Shown in pieces: positions 35,461-47,743 of a stretch of DNA of 64,000 nt. Made by a program: the position numbers and the translations under genes. The first letter of the stretch is position 1. Every line of letters starts with the position of its first letter. This DNA comes from Prorocentrum cordatum (lineage: Eukaryota; Sar; Dinophyceae; Prorocentrales; Prorocentraceae): positions 1,111,237 through 1,175,236 of the forward strand of contig CAUYUJ010012780.1 of NCBI GenBank assembly GCA_963575745.1, in the 5' to 3' direction. Below the pieces are notes generated by a model. The model had not been told where the DNA came from, did no database searches, and saw nothing but the letters and a program-made list of their open reading frames with translations.

Positions 35461-36944
35461 CCTTGTAAGGATCCTCGTGAGCCCATGATGAAGCGGTTTT
35501 TGCATTGCTCCTGTCGTTTTCGGACCATCTTGCGCTCTCTCTCTCTCTCTCTCTGGGTCTCGTCAGTAACAAAAGGCCCGACCTCATGCACAACTCTAGT
35601 GGGACGAAATGATTGCTGCGGTCCGACAGTCTGCTCCCCGTCCGTCACGCGCTGTTCCAATCCGAGGACTTTGGTACCCCGACGACATTGGACATGCTGA
35701 CTTGCCGACGGGTGCCATGGCCCTCTGTAGTTCACCGCGCAATTTTGCCTGCGACGCGGTGTGGCGCTCAGCGTTCTCGGCTGTTCGTGCCGCAGTCTCG
35801 GACGCCTTCAACACAGACACGAAAAAAGAGTGTCGCCTAAGGGCACGCGGATCGTCTTGGCGGCTCCAGGAGCCGCCATGGGAAGGCCTAGGGAGGCTAC
35901 TGGAGGGGAGGTGCTAATCAAGTGACCCTTGCAGTCCGTATGAGGGCAGCTAAAAGGGGGGGGGACCTTGGCTCCGGGGGGGAACACTGACTTTGAATCG
36001 GCGATGCATCGCCGATAGATCGGCGAAAGGCCCCCGATGGGGAAACCCGACGTTCATGAGGAGGTTAGGGCACCCAGGCCCAGACTGGCGAACAGTGGGC
36101 GATTTGGGGTCAATGCTTCGCCCCCTGAGCGAGTCCCCCCGTGTCGGCACTCCTGACCCTAGTGTGGGGACGCCTGGCGCTCCCATGGCTGGTGCTCGCG
36201 TACATGGTCTCGGGGTTGAGAGCCCCAACCAATGTAGCCGTTCCGGTATAATATAGATGTGGCGCACGCAAAGAGCGGTGAGACCGGGCGTGCAGCATTA
36301 GGCGCACAAGCAAAGTGGGCGCTAGTGTAGGCAAGAACGCATGAGCATGCATGTATCTGGGCTGATCCTGAGCGCGGCTGGCATGCGTCCACCTGGCAGG
36401 CCAGGTGTGCAAGAGGGCAGGCATGTTGGCCGGGACCTCGGACGTGCACATGGGTGTGCACACCGTTGGAATCAGTCCACGCGCCAGGAGACTACCTTGA
36501 GAGCCTTGGTGGAGATTAGGGAGTTCGACTGAAGGGTTCTGGGCAGATCGAAGGACAAAGGGGGGAGAGAAGAGGAGCGAGGGAGAAAAGGAGGTGGGAG
36601 GACGGAGCGTCCTCAATAGACCAGAGAGATGAGGATGTCGACGGGGAGCAAAGAGGGGGGCGCCTGGAGAGGGCTAAATTATCCTGACGATGTACCCAAC
36701 CCTTGCGCAACGCATGGCCAAAATAGCTGGCAGACTTTATACGGGGTGATGACGTGGCAAGGATTACCATGGTCTGCGAACGTTACTTCGGGGGCTCGCG
36801 AGCCGCGCGACTCGCTAGACAGTGGATGGCTCATGGAAGTGATTAGTTATTAGCTAGTACCCTGGGTCGAAATAGAAGAAAGGCATGGACTAATGGGAGA
36901 AGGCGGATGGGGAGCTTGAAACATCAGTAGGGGGGCTCAGCAAA
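35461..36944. other. Unassigned region with a TCGCCGAT palindrome
   Basis: No gene. A CT run lies at 35536-35555. At 36006-36028 CATCGCCGATAGATCGGCGA is nearly self-complementary; a related copy is at 44060-44082 with shared flanks. Confidence 0.4.
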
Positions 36945-36945
36945 C

Positions 36946-37250
36946 CCTCGAAGGTGGCGACAATTTCGCAGATCGCAACCCCTGAGGGGTGGCGAGGTCT
37001 GATCTGAGTCTGAGTGTAGCCCCACTGTGCTGGCCCGCCCGGCAGCCCTCGAAAGTGGCGACGTCTTCGCAGATCGCAGGCCCCCAAGGGTGGCGAGGTC
37101 TAATGTGAGTCTGGGTATGGCCCCACTGTGCTATCCCCCTCCCTGACAGTCCTCGAAAGCGGCGACAGTTTCGCAAGTCGCAGCCACCCAGGGATGGCGA
37201 GGTCTAATGTGAGTGTGGGTATGGTCCCACTGCGCTGCCGATCGTGGAGC
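36946..37250. repeat. Tandem repeat of about 102 bp, three copies
   Basis: Units start at 36946, 37047 and 37151 with CCTCGAAxGxGGCGAC, followed by TTCGCA(G/A)xTCGCA, GGTGGCGAGGTCT and GCCCCACTGTGCT. Identity between units is about 80 percent. Confidence 0.9.
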
Positions 37251-37389
37251 GTTAGAACGCCAATTAGCTGTCATGAGGCAACCCCTTCCCTCGTCGCACG
37301 CACTCTTCAAATACCGCCCCCCTAGGATTGCCTCCCAGCGCCCTTATGGGCCCCTGGACTTCATGACAATCGCAAGCTGCTCCAAAATG

Positions 37390-37860
37390 CCCCATGTCCA
37401 GCCCAAGACGGCCCAACGACCCTCACAAGGCTCCGATCGTTCACGGAGAGGCCCCAATATGCACAAAGAGATGGGGAGACGCAGCACATGCCCGCGGCAA
37501 ACTCCACGATGCCAAACAGAACGGTACTTAAACGCCTGATGAGTTTCAAATGTGTTTTCGTCCGATGATTCCGGCTAAGTAAGGTCCCGGGGCAGCTTAG
37601 CGAGTCCAAGGAGGCCCCAAGACGGCTCCAAGAAAGCCACAGACCGCCCCAACAGGGCTCAAACATGGCTCCCAAACCCGTCCAGACGTCGCCGAGATGG
37701 ATCAATTGAGCATCTTCAGGATGGCTCATTAGAACCATGACGTCCACAACGTCCCCGAGACTCCCGACGGGCTACCAGCAGGACCACAAGAGGACCCCAA
37801 GATGGCCCCACGAGGATTTGAATACGCCACAAAGAAGCCCCCAACAGGCCTCCACGGTGC
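37390..37860 (+). repeat. GC-rich degenerate repeat with AT interruption
   Basis: CCCAAGACGGCCC phrases at 37390-37470 and 37605-37690, then CCCAAGATGGCCC to 37860. The AT-richer part at 37530-37580 separates the halves. Confidence 0.7.
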
Positions 37861-38283
37861 CTTCATGGAGGAAGGAGGGAGTGGAGGATGGAGGAAGAAT
37901 GATAAACATATCGATGACAAGAAGAGGATGATTATAGCTCGCGTTGAGAGGGCACTGAAGTGGAAAGGGTCTTGAATCAACCTCGTCCATGCTGCGCAGA
38001 TGCCCTGGCGCGGTGACGGAGTCTGCCGCAGACCAGCTGGATGGGCATGCCAATCCTGCGAGCTACTTCTCATGCATCTCATTGGCGCAAGCCTCATGCA
38101 AAGGCCATCGCCACCTCGGCATACGCATGCACCTCTTTAACTCAAGCCTGAAGACACAGCATCGTAACACGATAACCTCGGCAAACGCCGCATAAGGATC
38201 CTCTGCATCCCCAGCGGGAATCACCTGCCAGCATGTGATGCGTGCCAATATCCTCAGCGTCCTCAGCTGAATAAAAAGTGTGG
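37861..38283. other. Sequence downstream of the GAF exon
   Basis: A minus-strand frame at 38293-38090 (QLRTLRILARITCW, VIPAGDAEDPYAAFAEVIVL) follows the GAF exon after a T-rich tract ending CAG and could be its next exon. The evidence is weak. Confidence 0.3.
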
Positions 38284-38571
38284 TCAAGCCCACAAACTCG
38301 GCATAGCTCTCTCGACAATCGTGACGAGCTCGTGGGCCCTTTCCACCAGAGGATCGGCCGCGCTCAGCTGAAAGTTCGCACGTGGGCGCGTGAAGTCAAG
38401 AATGCACAGCGTGCCAATGAAGGTCGCGAGCTCACGAATGAGCGGTGCGGCCGCGTAGAAGCGGACGCCGCTGGTGAACGGAGGCGGCAAGGTCACCGTT
38501 CTGTACGCCTCGTCCAGCTGGACGTCAGGAATGATTATCGGCAACTCCCGAGGGATGACGTGGTTGAAGAG
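38284..38571 (-). CDS. GAF-domain protein, one exon
   Basis: After a minus-strand acceptor (TTCCCCCGAACCAG, ending 38572) the exon reads LFNHVIPRELPIIIPDVQLD, then GVRFYAAAPLIRELATFIG and TLCILDFTRPRANFQLSA, ending ERAMPSLWA and a stop near 38284. The VRFYAxAPL...GTLCILD core is the hallmark of GAF sensor domains (small-molecule or light sensing, often in signalling proteins). Only the C-terminal two thirds of a GAF fold is present, so an upstream exon must supply the rest. Whether the stop is real or lies past a donor is uncertain. No output domain is visible, and the ligand cannot be inferred. Confidence 0.7.
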   Translation of the reverse strand, partial: LFNHVIPRELPIIIPDVQLDEAYRTVTLPPPFTSGVRFYAAAPLIRELATFIGTLCILDFTRPRANFQLSAADPLVERAHELVTIVERAMPSLWA

Positions 38572-39220
38572 CTGGTTCGGGGGAACGTGAAGGCGGGGTT
38601 AGGGGCAGAGGTGGGGTTACAGGAAAGCTGCTCTAAAAAGCCCATGGAATTTGAAAGTCTGCGCATCCAGCTGGTCTCGAGCCCTGACCCCACCGTGGGA
38701 TAACCCCCCCTCTACGAAACCCCGAATGGTAGTCGCTCTCATACTTCCACGGCCGCCTGGGGGGGACATCGATCGAGCCGATCCGGTCGCCCGCCCTGAA
38801 GCACAGGCGCCCCTGCTCCCTCCAGGTTAGCACGCGTAGAAGAACAACAGACTGACAACCACGAACTCGTGGAGATCTGCGCGGATTTCTTGGGCGGAAT
38901 CATGACTTTTGTGCACTTATCCCACAAACAAGCTGGTCCGGCACAAGACACCAGAGAGGGGGTTGTGTACAAAGTTGGCATCCCCTGGGGAAACGACTTT
39001 TGCACACCACCCCGACGAGCAAGAAGATCGGCAAAAGGTACGCGCGCGGGGGGCGGTGGCCGAAAACTTTCCCTCGATTGGGTCGGCTCTGCCCCCCTGC
39101 GCGGCGCATCTGGCGCTGCCCCTTGCACGCTTCGCGCGCCCAGAAGAGGGGCGCCCAACGCTGACCCGAGAAGTTCCGCCAGATCTCCGACAGTGCATGC
39201 CTGTGCGGTCTCTTGTTCTT

Positions 39221-39600
39221 CTAAATGCAGAGGTCGGCGTGGTAGTAGCGAGACACCTCGTCCAAAATCTCGCCTATCCGGGGGGTGTGACTGACCACCT
39301 GCTCAAAGCCTGAGCACTCTACGAACGTTGCCCTCAGAGACGCACCCGGACCACGGCCGCCTTGAGCACTGGTCGCCACAGTACCCGCTGGGCCGTTGGT
39401 CGCAGCCTGAGCGACCGTGCGAGCGGCTTCTGCCACGCCATCTCTGTGTGCACGCGCTCCTTCGGTATCGTCAGCCCCGTTGCCGTCTGCACAATTATCT
39501 CTGCTCATCGCGGCAGTCGTGGGATTTGGCCAGGATAAGCTCGATGATGCTGCCAGAGCTGTGCTGAGCTCGTGTGCGCAAGATGGATGCCCCATTGCAG
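39221..39600 (-). CDS. Possible upstream exon of the GAF gene
   Basis: A long minus-strand open frame ends with SLRATFVECSGFEQVVSH then TPRIGEILDEVSRYYHADLC before a stop at 39221. The last part resembles the helix before GAF domains of the EYYxAD type. Upstream is an Ala/Thr-rich stretch. It lies 650 bp before the GAF exon on the same strand. No donor was fixed, so the link is tentative. Confidence 0.3.
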
Positions 39601-41444
39601 TCGGCCCTCTGGCCAGGAGGGCGCTGCATTGGTCTGAGCAGGAGAGGGAGGATGAGGGGGATCCGAAGGGGGAGGGAGACGCGGGAAGGGGGGGACATCG
39701 GGAGCAAGAGCAGAAGAAATTGGCATTACCATCATCACCACCGCGAAGAGCCGGTGGGAGGCGGGTACGTTCTCCTGGTGGTATACAGTCCACCTGTGTT
39801 TCGGCGTCCCAACCGAGGCGTCTTCTATCCTCTGATCGCGAAGGCATCGTGGCCTCCACCTGCTCCTCCTATCTGACATTATTCCACGACCTCTGGGGAC
39901 TGCCGGTGGTTTTCCTCCTCCACCTCTGTCCACCCCCGTCCTCCTCCTCCACCTCCTCCTCCTCCTCCTGCTTCTCCTCCTCCTCCTCCTCCTCCTCCTC
40001 CTCTAAGCCATCGTCCTCGGGCGAGCAGGAAAGGAACAGCGCACCAACTCGCTGAACGGACAAGCCATCGGGGCATTACGTTGGACGGCGCGTGCGTACG
40101 CGCTACTTGGAGGAAGACGGGGACGAGGGACAGCAGGGGGGGGGCCACCAAGCACGCCACCGCTCCAACAAGACACATGGTAGAGGTCCGTGCGGCGTCG
40201 GCGCGCGCAAAGGTTTTGACGCCGCGTCGATCATTCAACCTCGAATCGATCGCGGCCCCGATCGTTCAAGTTTGAATCAAGTCGGGTCCAACGCCGTTGA
40301 TGTGTCCATCGATGCTTCCGCGTCGCAGACGTCAACCTTGAACGTTCTTGCCGGCGTCTCAGATGCGCTCCTCCGAGCAGGCCCAGCGGCACAAATCCTA
40401 CCAGATATGGCTTCAAAATTGGATACCTTGAGGGCATCCAGAGGTCCTCCCCGAATTCCCCAGAAACTGAAACGCCTAGTGTGTGAGAAAATGCATGGGA
40501 CGCACTGTAAGAGGAGCCTGTTCGCGCAACGAACGAACGACCACCGCCGGGCCTGGCAAAGACCAGCTGGGTGAGGCCGTGGCCTGGAATCTGGCCTGTC
40601 TTTACATCGTGCAATGCAAGACATCTGAAAAGATACCACAGGAGGGGGAGGAGCCTGTTCACGCAACTCGTGGCTATACTGTAGCTCTCAGATCGTCCTC
40701 CAGAATGATGCGGAGGTGGGAAGAAGGTGGCATTTCGTCCCCCTCGATCTTTCGGTTCAGCCTCCTCCTGCGACGCCCCCCCCACATTTGCGACTCCTCC
40801 TCCAGCTCCTCGCCCTGCTGCTCCCCCTCTGTCCCCGTCCTCCTCCTTCCCCCCCCTCCCCCTCCATCCCTTTTCCTTGCAAATGAAGACCTCGCCGCAC
40901 CATCAGACGTGTCGACAGAGGCGGGCGGCTGGCCCGAGACGTTCCAACAACATAGTATCATGGAGCTGCAGTTTCCAAGTGAAGCTATTGCCTCACCGCT
41001 GCGTACACTCGTCGTAAAGTCCTGAGCAGTTGCACGGATGGAGCGCGATTCCTTTTGCTTTAGGGCTTCTGACTTGCACTTCATGGGACTGGCCCTGCTT
41101 GCCAAGGATGGGCCATTGACGCCATACCGGATTCCAAAACACGGTTGGAATCCAAATGAGGTCGCCTTTGAATCCCCACGGGGGGGGGCCACTCCTATTT
41201 GTGGCTCGAATTGAGCTTGACTGCCACTTCCCGACTAGTTGGTCGGGAATCCCGACAAACGAGTTCAACACGCATAGGGTCGACACACGTAAGTTCCGTG
41301 CGCAAAAGTGAGCTCCAAAAGTTACTCACGCCAGTGTTGCCAAAAACGGATGTCAGACGAAGGGGTCCCCACGTCCCCACGCATGAGGTTTCGCATCCAC
41401 ACATGGCCTCCCTTCAACATTAAGCACACACACGAAGTCGCACT
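39601..41444. other. Unassigned region with CTC tracts
   Basis: No supported gene. CTC tracts lie at 39935-40005 and 40835-40870. Nothing else recognised. Confidence 0.4.
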
Positions 41445-41537
41445 CACACACAAAAACACACACACACACATATTTACAAACACACACACACATTTTTCCG
41501 TTGGCGGCTAGGCAGAGGGACTGCTCTGGCGATGTAT

Positions 41538-41568
<31 letters not shown>

Positions 41569-41984
41569 TTGCACACACGCACGCACACACGCACACACAC
41601 ACACACATGGCCTCCACACGAATGGGGCTCCGCCCACTCTTGGCGCTCGCGGCCTCGGGCGCAGCGACGAGGCGGAGAGGGCCCCGAGCGAGAAGAGCGC
41701 GCGCGTGCGGCTGGCCCCTCAGGAGAAGAGCAAAGATCCCACTGGACAGGGCTCCAGACGCATGCCCGGCAGGGGGCCGCAAACGCAGGGTCCTTCAAGC
41801 ATGGCCTTCCGCACGCATGGGTATTCCGCACGTGGGGATCCACACACTCGAGGTCCATACGCAAGGAGAATCGTGGAAACGAGGATATCGACTCGCGATT
41901 CCGCACACATGGGCTTCCACACGCATCTGATTTCGAACATATACGGTTCCACACGCACCCACGGGTCCCCATACCCAGTGGCTC

Positions 41985-42015
<31 letters not shown>

Positions 42016-42352
42016 TCCAAAGGCTCTGCACGCATACAACGACGGTGCTAACATGAGGACCGCCGCATCAGTATCGCACGGGCTTCTCTGGCCACGGCGA
42101 GCCTCGGCACCAAATAGATTCCCCGACCTATATCTCGTAGGGAATTGCCCGATAACCAAAGCGCCTCCTGAACCCAGCGTTTGACGATAGGTCGTGATTC
42201 CAACGTCCTTCCAGCGGGGTCAATACACACACGCACACGTTTGGGGTATCCCCTCCATTGTGTTCCACATGCATGTGGTTCACCGCGCGCATTGCTCTTC
42301 CATGTATAAACCACACACGTGTGGTTCAACACACAGTGGCATTCACACACGT

Positions 42353-42430
<78 letters not shown>
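41445..42430. repeat. (CA)n-rich region
   Basis: CA runs at 41448-41495, 41538-41565, 41575-41606, 41988-42010 and a long pure run at 42356-42429. CACACG/CGCACG phrases are scattered between them (e.g. TTCCACACGCA repeated around 41890-41960), suggesting a diverged version of the same tract. Confidence 0.9.
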
Positions 42431-42431
<1 letters not shown>

Positions 42432-42724
42432 CCTCTCACACACACGTAGCCCCCTCCCCACACACACATACACACACATCGATAGTCCCACCAGCCCTTT
42501 GGGCGTGAGTGGTTTAGAGAGCCCGCTCTGTTCTCAACCCCCTTCTTCCCCTTCGGGGAGGGGTTTACCCCTCCCCCTACCCTCCCCCTGGGCCTGGAGA
42601 GGGCGCCTCGCGGGTGGTCAGAGGGGTCTTTTTCGACTCCTGGGAGGGCTAAAAAACGACACCCCTCACGAGGATTCTGGCCCCGACGGGGGGAGGGAGA
42701 AAAAATGTTCCCCTCTTCTTTGAA

Positions 42725-42900
42725 GGCAAAATCAGTGATTTTACTACGGTGTTGGCACCATTTTGGCCTTCTGAGGGGGCAGCGCTAATCAAAGCTGCCC
42801 TCTTCTTTCAAGCCAAAACCATTGATTTTACGAAGGTGTTGGCCCCATTTTGGCCTTCTGCGGGGGCAGCGCTCATTAAAGCTCCCCTCTTCTTTGATCG
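42725..42900. repeat. 87-bp tandem duplication
   Basis: Two copies with period 87 containing TTTTACxACGGTGTTGGC or AAGGTGTTGGC, CCATTTTGGCCTTCTG, GGGGGCAGCGCT and CCCTCTTCTTT. Copy starts are near 42721 and 42808. CCATTGATTTTACG (42819-42832) resembles the AT core of the composite repeat in reverse. Confidence 0.85.
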
Positions 42901-42904
42901 ATCT

Positions 42905-43215
42905 CCTCCAAGATGGCCCCAAGAAGCGCCCAGGAGGCACCAAGAGGCCCCAAGATGGCCCCAAGAGGCCCCCAGGAGGCCCCCAAGAGGCCTCCAAGAG
43001 GCCCCCAAGATGCCCCCAAGAGGCCACCAAGGCCCCAGAGGCTCCCCCGAGGCACCCAAAACGCTCCTGGAAGCCCCTGGGGCCGCCAAGAGGCCCCCAA
43101 GACGCCCCAAACGGCCTCCAAGAGGCTCCCAGAGGCCCGAAGAGGCTCCCCCAAGGCACCCAAGACGCTCCTAGAAGCCCCTGGGGCCGCCAAGAGGCCC
43201 CCCGCCCCAAAACGG
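42905..43215 (+). repeat. GC-rich degenerate repeat
   Basis: CCAAGAGGCCCCCAAGA phrases with a near-duplicate pair CTCCTGGAAGCCCCTGGGGC / CTCCTAGAAGCCCCTGGGGC at 43064 and 43170. Confidence 0.85.
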
Positions 43216-43224
43216 GGACGAGGT

Positions 43225-43620
43225 GCCCGAACGCCTCACGCCACGAGGAGCCCGAACGACTCACACCAGGACCGAACGACTCACACCCGACACGACCCGA
43301 ACGACTCACACCAGGACGAGGCGCCCGAGAGGAGCCCGAACGACTCACACCACGAAGGAGGGGCCCGAACGACTCACACCAGGACCCCGAACGACTCACA
43401 CCACGAGGAGCCCGAACGACTCACACCAGGAGGAGGGGCCCGAACGACTCACACCAGGACGAGGGGCCCGAACAACTCACACCACGAGAAGCCCGAACGA
43501 CTCACACCAGGACGAAGAGCCCGAACGACTCACACCACGAAGAGCCCGAACGACTCACACCAGGAAGAAGGGCCCGAACGAGTCACACCAGGACGAGAAA
43601 CCCCAAACGACTCAAACCAC
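43225..43620. repeat. CCCGAACGACTCACACCA array
   Basis: Fourteen to fifteen units of 20-32 bp, each with GAACGACTCACACCA followed by GGACGAGGGGC, CGAGGAGC or a variant. Frames rich in Asp-Ser-His are artefacts. Confidence 0.93.
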
Positions 43621-45414
43621 GAGGAGCGCTTTCTCTCCCTCCTCCTCCGCCTCGCCCTTCTCCCGCTCCCCCCACAAGGAGGATGTACAAGGAGGCGGGA
43701 GGAAGGAGTAACAGGGGAGATGTGCGGGGCCAAGCGGACACACGCCTGAAAAACACGACTGTCGGCATGCTTCGCAAGAGTTGCTGTTGTGAGATGGGCT
43801 GGTGGGGATACGCGAAGCGTAAAGAATTCTGTCCAACCCGTGCGCACAAGGGCCTGGGCTGGGCTGCTGAGGCAGCCCAAGCTGAATTCCACGGGCGGCA
43901 GCTACGTCCGTGGCTGCGAAAACGGGAATCAAACAGCTGCGGTCTGGTTTCGTCCTATATCGATGATGCCAGGACCCCGGCCCGAGAAAACACAGCATGC
44001 GACTCCCGCGAATCTGGGGGAGGAGGGTCCCCCTTGTGATGGGGGCAGCGATCGGGCGATACGTCGCCGATGGATCGGCGATAACCCCCCCCCCGATGGT
44101 GAATCCGTACGTTCTTGGGCACGTTGGGGCTATCGTGCATCTATCGGCAACCAATCGGCGACCGGGGGCCGATGCGTCCCCGTGCATGCCTCTCCCATGG
44201 TGGCTTTCGGGCGATACTTCGGGCCTCTGGAGGCCGTTCGGGACGATCTGGGCACCCCTGGAACCCCCTCGGCGATGGGAGGCCCCTGGGAGGCATCCCG
44301 GGGCTGGGAAACCGCGGGGCAACGACAACAGCGTCTGAAAACCTGGAGCCCCGAACTGCGAAACTTCGCCCCCGCCCCCCCCCCCCCTGGCCTGCCCCCC
44401 CGTTATGACGTCGTCCTCCCTTCTGCCGATCCCCTCCCTCGCTGCCCCTGACCATGCTCCTATACAAAAGCACGGGGTTATTGGGGCCGCGCCTCGGCCC
44501 CCAGCCCCGCGATCCTCATCGGCCGTCGACCGTCATCCTCCTCCTCCTCCTCCTCCTCCTCCTCCTCCTCCTCCTCCTCCTCCTCCTCCTCGCCTTCCTT
44601 CCTCCTCCTCCTCCTCCTTCTCCTCCTCCCCCTGCCCCTCCTCCTCCCCCTCCTCCTCCTCCTCCATTCTCCTTATAACCAATACTTCGCTCCCGCGCCC
44701 CAAGGCCAGTCGAAAAAACGGGCCAAGCGTTTCGCCAAGGACGTCCTCACCATGTATGATCATAAAGCTTAAGCACGCCCTGTACATGTGCACGAAACTA
44801 AAAATTCAAAGATTCACGGATTGAGGGCGGGCGGTGTTCAAAATGTGGCTCCCGCCTTACCGCTGAACGAATTCGTCGCACAAGCCTGCGCGAGCTTCAC
44901 GGATTGAAGGCGAGCGATTTTAGAAATGCGGCCCTCGCGCAGGCGCCGCGCGCAGTCGTTCAAACATTGAAAGTTCAGTGGTTCGGACGGGGAACGGTGG
45001 GTTCCCAACCAGGGACTTGCCCCCTTTGGAATTGAATCGTTGTATGGGGGCTAGCGAGGTTTGGAAGGGAAGATTTATCGTAATATCGTTTGTGAATCTC
45101 GGGTTTACACTTGTCTCCATCCTCCCCCTCCTCCTCCAGCCTTTCGCACGTCCATCGGGGTTTCCCCTTGGAGCCGGCCCGCGCCCGGGCGGTCCAGGCC
45201 TCTGACAAGGCCACCGCGTTCAGCCTCTTGCCTCCAGCTCCGCTGCCAAACGTTCCCGCGTGCGCTGACCAGCTGCAGCAATCCCTGCCTCCAGCACGTT
45301 TCGGGCGGTAGTTCCTTCGGATCACACACTATGCCATTCTTTGTCTGACTACACCACGCCACCACCGTTACACGACGCACGTGGTAAATGACGTCCCTTT
45401 GCGCCAGACCACGT
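43621..45414. other. Unassigned region
   Basis: No supported gene. A CTC tract lies at 44536-44592 with further CCT sequence to 44665. GGATTGAGGGCGGGCG (44818) recurs as GGATTGAAGGCGAGCG (44903), an 85-bp imperfect tandem repeat. Confidence 0.4.
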
Positions 45415-45650
45415 CCGAACCCGAATCCTCGGGATTTGGAGCTCGGCCTCGCTCAGGGCGACCATGGCCGTCTCAGCCCCTCGTCTGCGGAGAAACGTGC
45501 CTGAACGTATACAAACGATCTGCCGTAAACGGCCCCGCCCTTCCTGAGCACTCCGCAGAATTCCACGCTGCCAGCCTGCTGCACGCGGTACTTCAGGTCG
45601 CGCCAGTCGACGTCGTAAGACAATTGTCCTACGCATGCCTGATGTGTAGC
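45415..45650 (-). pseudogene. RRM-domain exon with a frameshift
   Basis: The minus strand reads ACVGQLSYDVDWRDLKYRVQ then QAGSVEFCGVLRKG, the beta1-alpha1-beta2 part of an RNA-recognition motif (RNP2 as VGQLSY). RSFVYVQARFSADE follows in the RNP1 position but lacks the usual RGFGFV-like pattern. After the G-run at 45477-45480 the matching frame shifts to AETAMVALSEAELQIPRIRV, the alpha2-beta4 end. The frame break and poor RNP1 argue for a decayed copy of an hnRNP-like RNA-binding gene; an assembly indel in the G-run is the alternative. No flanking exons were found. Confidence 0.65.
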
Positions 45651-47514
45651 TGATGACGTCGGCTCATCCACGACTCGCGCCGTCTGTTTCCACTCTGTCC
45701 CTTCTCGCATTCCCTGCCTGCGCCGCAGCTGACCTGCGGCGAGCCGCGGCACTTGTTTTGCGTGAGCATGCCCCCCTGCACCCTGCCTTCGTCTCCTTCG
45801 ACCCCCGCGTCGCTGTCAAAGTTATTGGATCCTTTTCCTCTTATGCTGTTTCCACATCAAGAGAAAAGTTGTTCAGCAATTATTTAACACATAACTGTTC
45901 AGATTGCCAGGTCTCAGCAAGCATTGCGAGAATATTTCTTGCGTCTTGGAAAATGAAAACCTCGCCTGCCCGAGCGCGGGCGCTATGAAGACGCGGACGC
46001 GCACGGGCGCGCCGCCCAGGTAACACGCGTCACCACCACGGGGGCCTATCTAACGAACGGCCCCGCTCGCGCGAACACGCGCCAACGGCGATGGAAACGA
46101 TCGAAACGCGGCGAAAGGAACAGTTGCGCCTTGCGCTGGCCGAAGCACCCGTCGCCTTCCGGCAGTCCGGCTCGCCTGCATGCGGCGCCGCCGCGCCTGC
46201 TTCAAAATCGCGACCAGCGCGGGATATCCCAAGCCTCCAGACGCCCGCCTGGCACTATGAGGCGTTCGCCCCAAAAGCGCCAAAAAGCAGCACGCGGTGG
46301 CCTGCGGCCACTTGCGAACGGCGCCCCCGCACCTGCAGGACAGTTTCGACCACGGGCGGGACTCGCGCGACCCCAGACGTCCGCGCGGCATTCTGGTGCA
46401 CGCGCCGCTAGGCGGGCGGGCGCGCCGAAAGGCATGGCGCGGCGGCATTATTGTTCACATGCGGCGGCCGCCAGATTGCGACGAGGCGCTCGCAACGAGG
46501 CACTTTTAGAACCCCCGCGCCTGCAAGGTTGGAGCCACGGCGCGGCACATTCGAACAAAAGTTCTGGCCTTCTCCAGTTTGGGCGCGCGGCCCCGAGGGC
46601 GCGGCGCTTCGGTTTGCCCACTGCTTCGGCGCCAATGGGGCGCAACTGGGCAGTGCCCCGGGGGGGCGAAACTGTCCAGAAACGCCACTGCGACAGATCC
46701 GGCCTGCGGATTCATGCCTGGCCCGCGCCATGCTTTCGAGAAGTATTTGGTCGTGGGCCGATTTCGCGATTGGCTCGTGCTGCAGCAAACAAAAAAAAAA
46801 CTGGTCCGAGCCTCCTCCGCCTCCTCCGCGCTCTCCTCCCTCCTGCCCTCCCCCCCCCCTCCCCCGCCCTCCCTCCCCCTTCTTCCTCCCCCGTTTGGTC
46901 CCCCCTCCCTCCCGGCCCCCGCCCCCTTTTCTCCCTTGCCCCTTCCTTTCCCTCCCTTCCGCCCCTCCTCCGCCCTTCTCCCTCTCGCGCAGGCCGCGCC
47001 CCTGACCTCGCTGCTGCCGCCGTCTCTGCCCCGGCTCCGACTCGCGCCCCGCGCTCGGGAAGCGGTCGCCGGCGCCGACGGGCACCGCCCACGGGCGCTG
47101 GCGGGCGAACGCAAGTGCCCCGCCAGCGTTGGCAACCACTCCCAAGCGACCACGGGCGCCGACCGGCGCTGGCAGGCGTTCCTCCTCCACCTTCCTCCCC
47201 CTGCCCCCATCCCTCCCCGCCCCTCTCTTCCCCCTCGCAACCCTGCCCCGGCGCCTGCGCCAGTTCCCCCCGCCCCTGCTGCTGCTAGCGTCGGCAGCCC
47301 CTGGCGAGAGAGCAGAGACCGTTTCTCCTGCGAGAGCGCGACGCCCAGTAGCTTCGCCAGCGTTTCCCCCATCCGCTGGCCCCGGCAGTGGCCCCACAGA
47401 GGGCAGAGTGTTTGCGCGGGCCCGCTTCGAGGCCGTTCGCGCCGCCTGCGGCCCCGTCAGAAACAGGCGGCGCGGCTCTCGATCGCGGAGGCACATGTGA
47501 CACGTAGTCTCGTA
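45651..47514. other. GC-rich unassigned region
   Basis: No supported gene. CTCC/CCCT-rich sequence fills 46810-47000. Long Arg/Pro frames occur on both strands from GC content. Confidence 0.4.
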
Positions 47515-47548
47515 CACACACACACACACACGCGCACACACACGCACG

Positions 47549-47629
<81 letters not shown>

Positions 47630-47640
47630 GCACGCACGAC
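47515..47640. repeat. (CA)n tract near the 3' end of the next gene
   Basis: CA run of about 55 units with ACG interruptions at both ends, just beyond the stop codon of the minus-strand gene ending at 47744. Confidence 0.95.
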
Positions 47641-47743
47641 AACAGTAAACATGTTCAGAATATCGTGCCATACCATATTATGACACGCACGTACTTCAAT
47701 ACTGCGGACTCCTCGGACGGGTGCCTCCGGCGAACGCCTACCC

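Noticed and set aside
35596-35820. Minus-strand frame SETAARTAENAERHTASQA as a coiled-coil exon
   Set aside because: Short, no splice evidence, and flanks are not protein-like.
42319-42491. Poly-(Thr-His) or Cys-Val proteins
   Set aside because: Direct translation of (CA)n.
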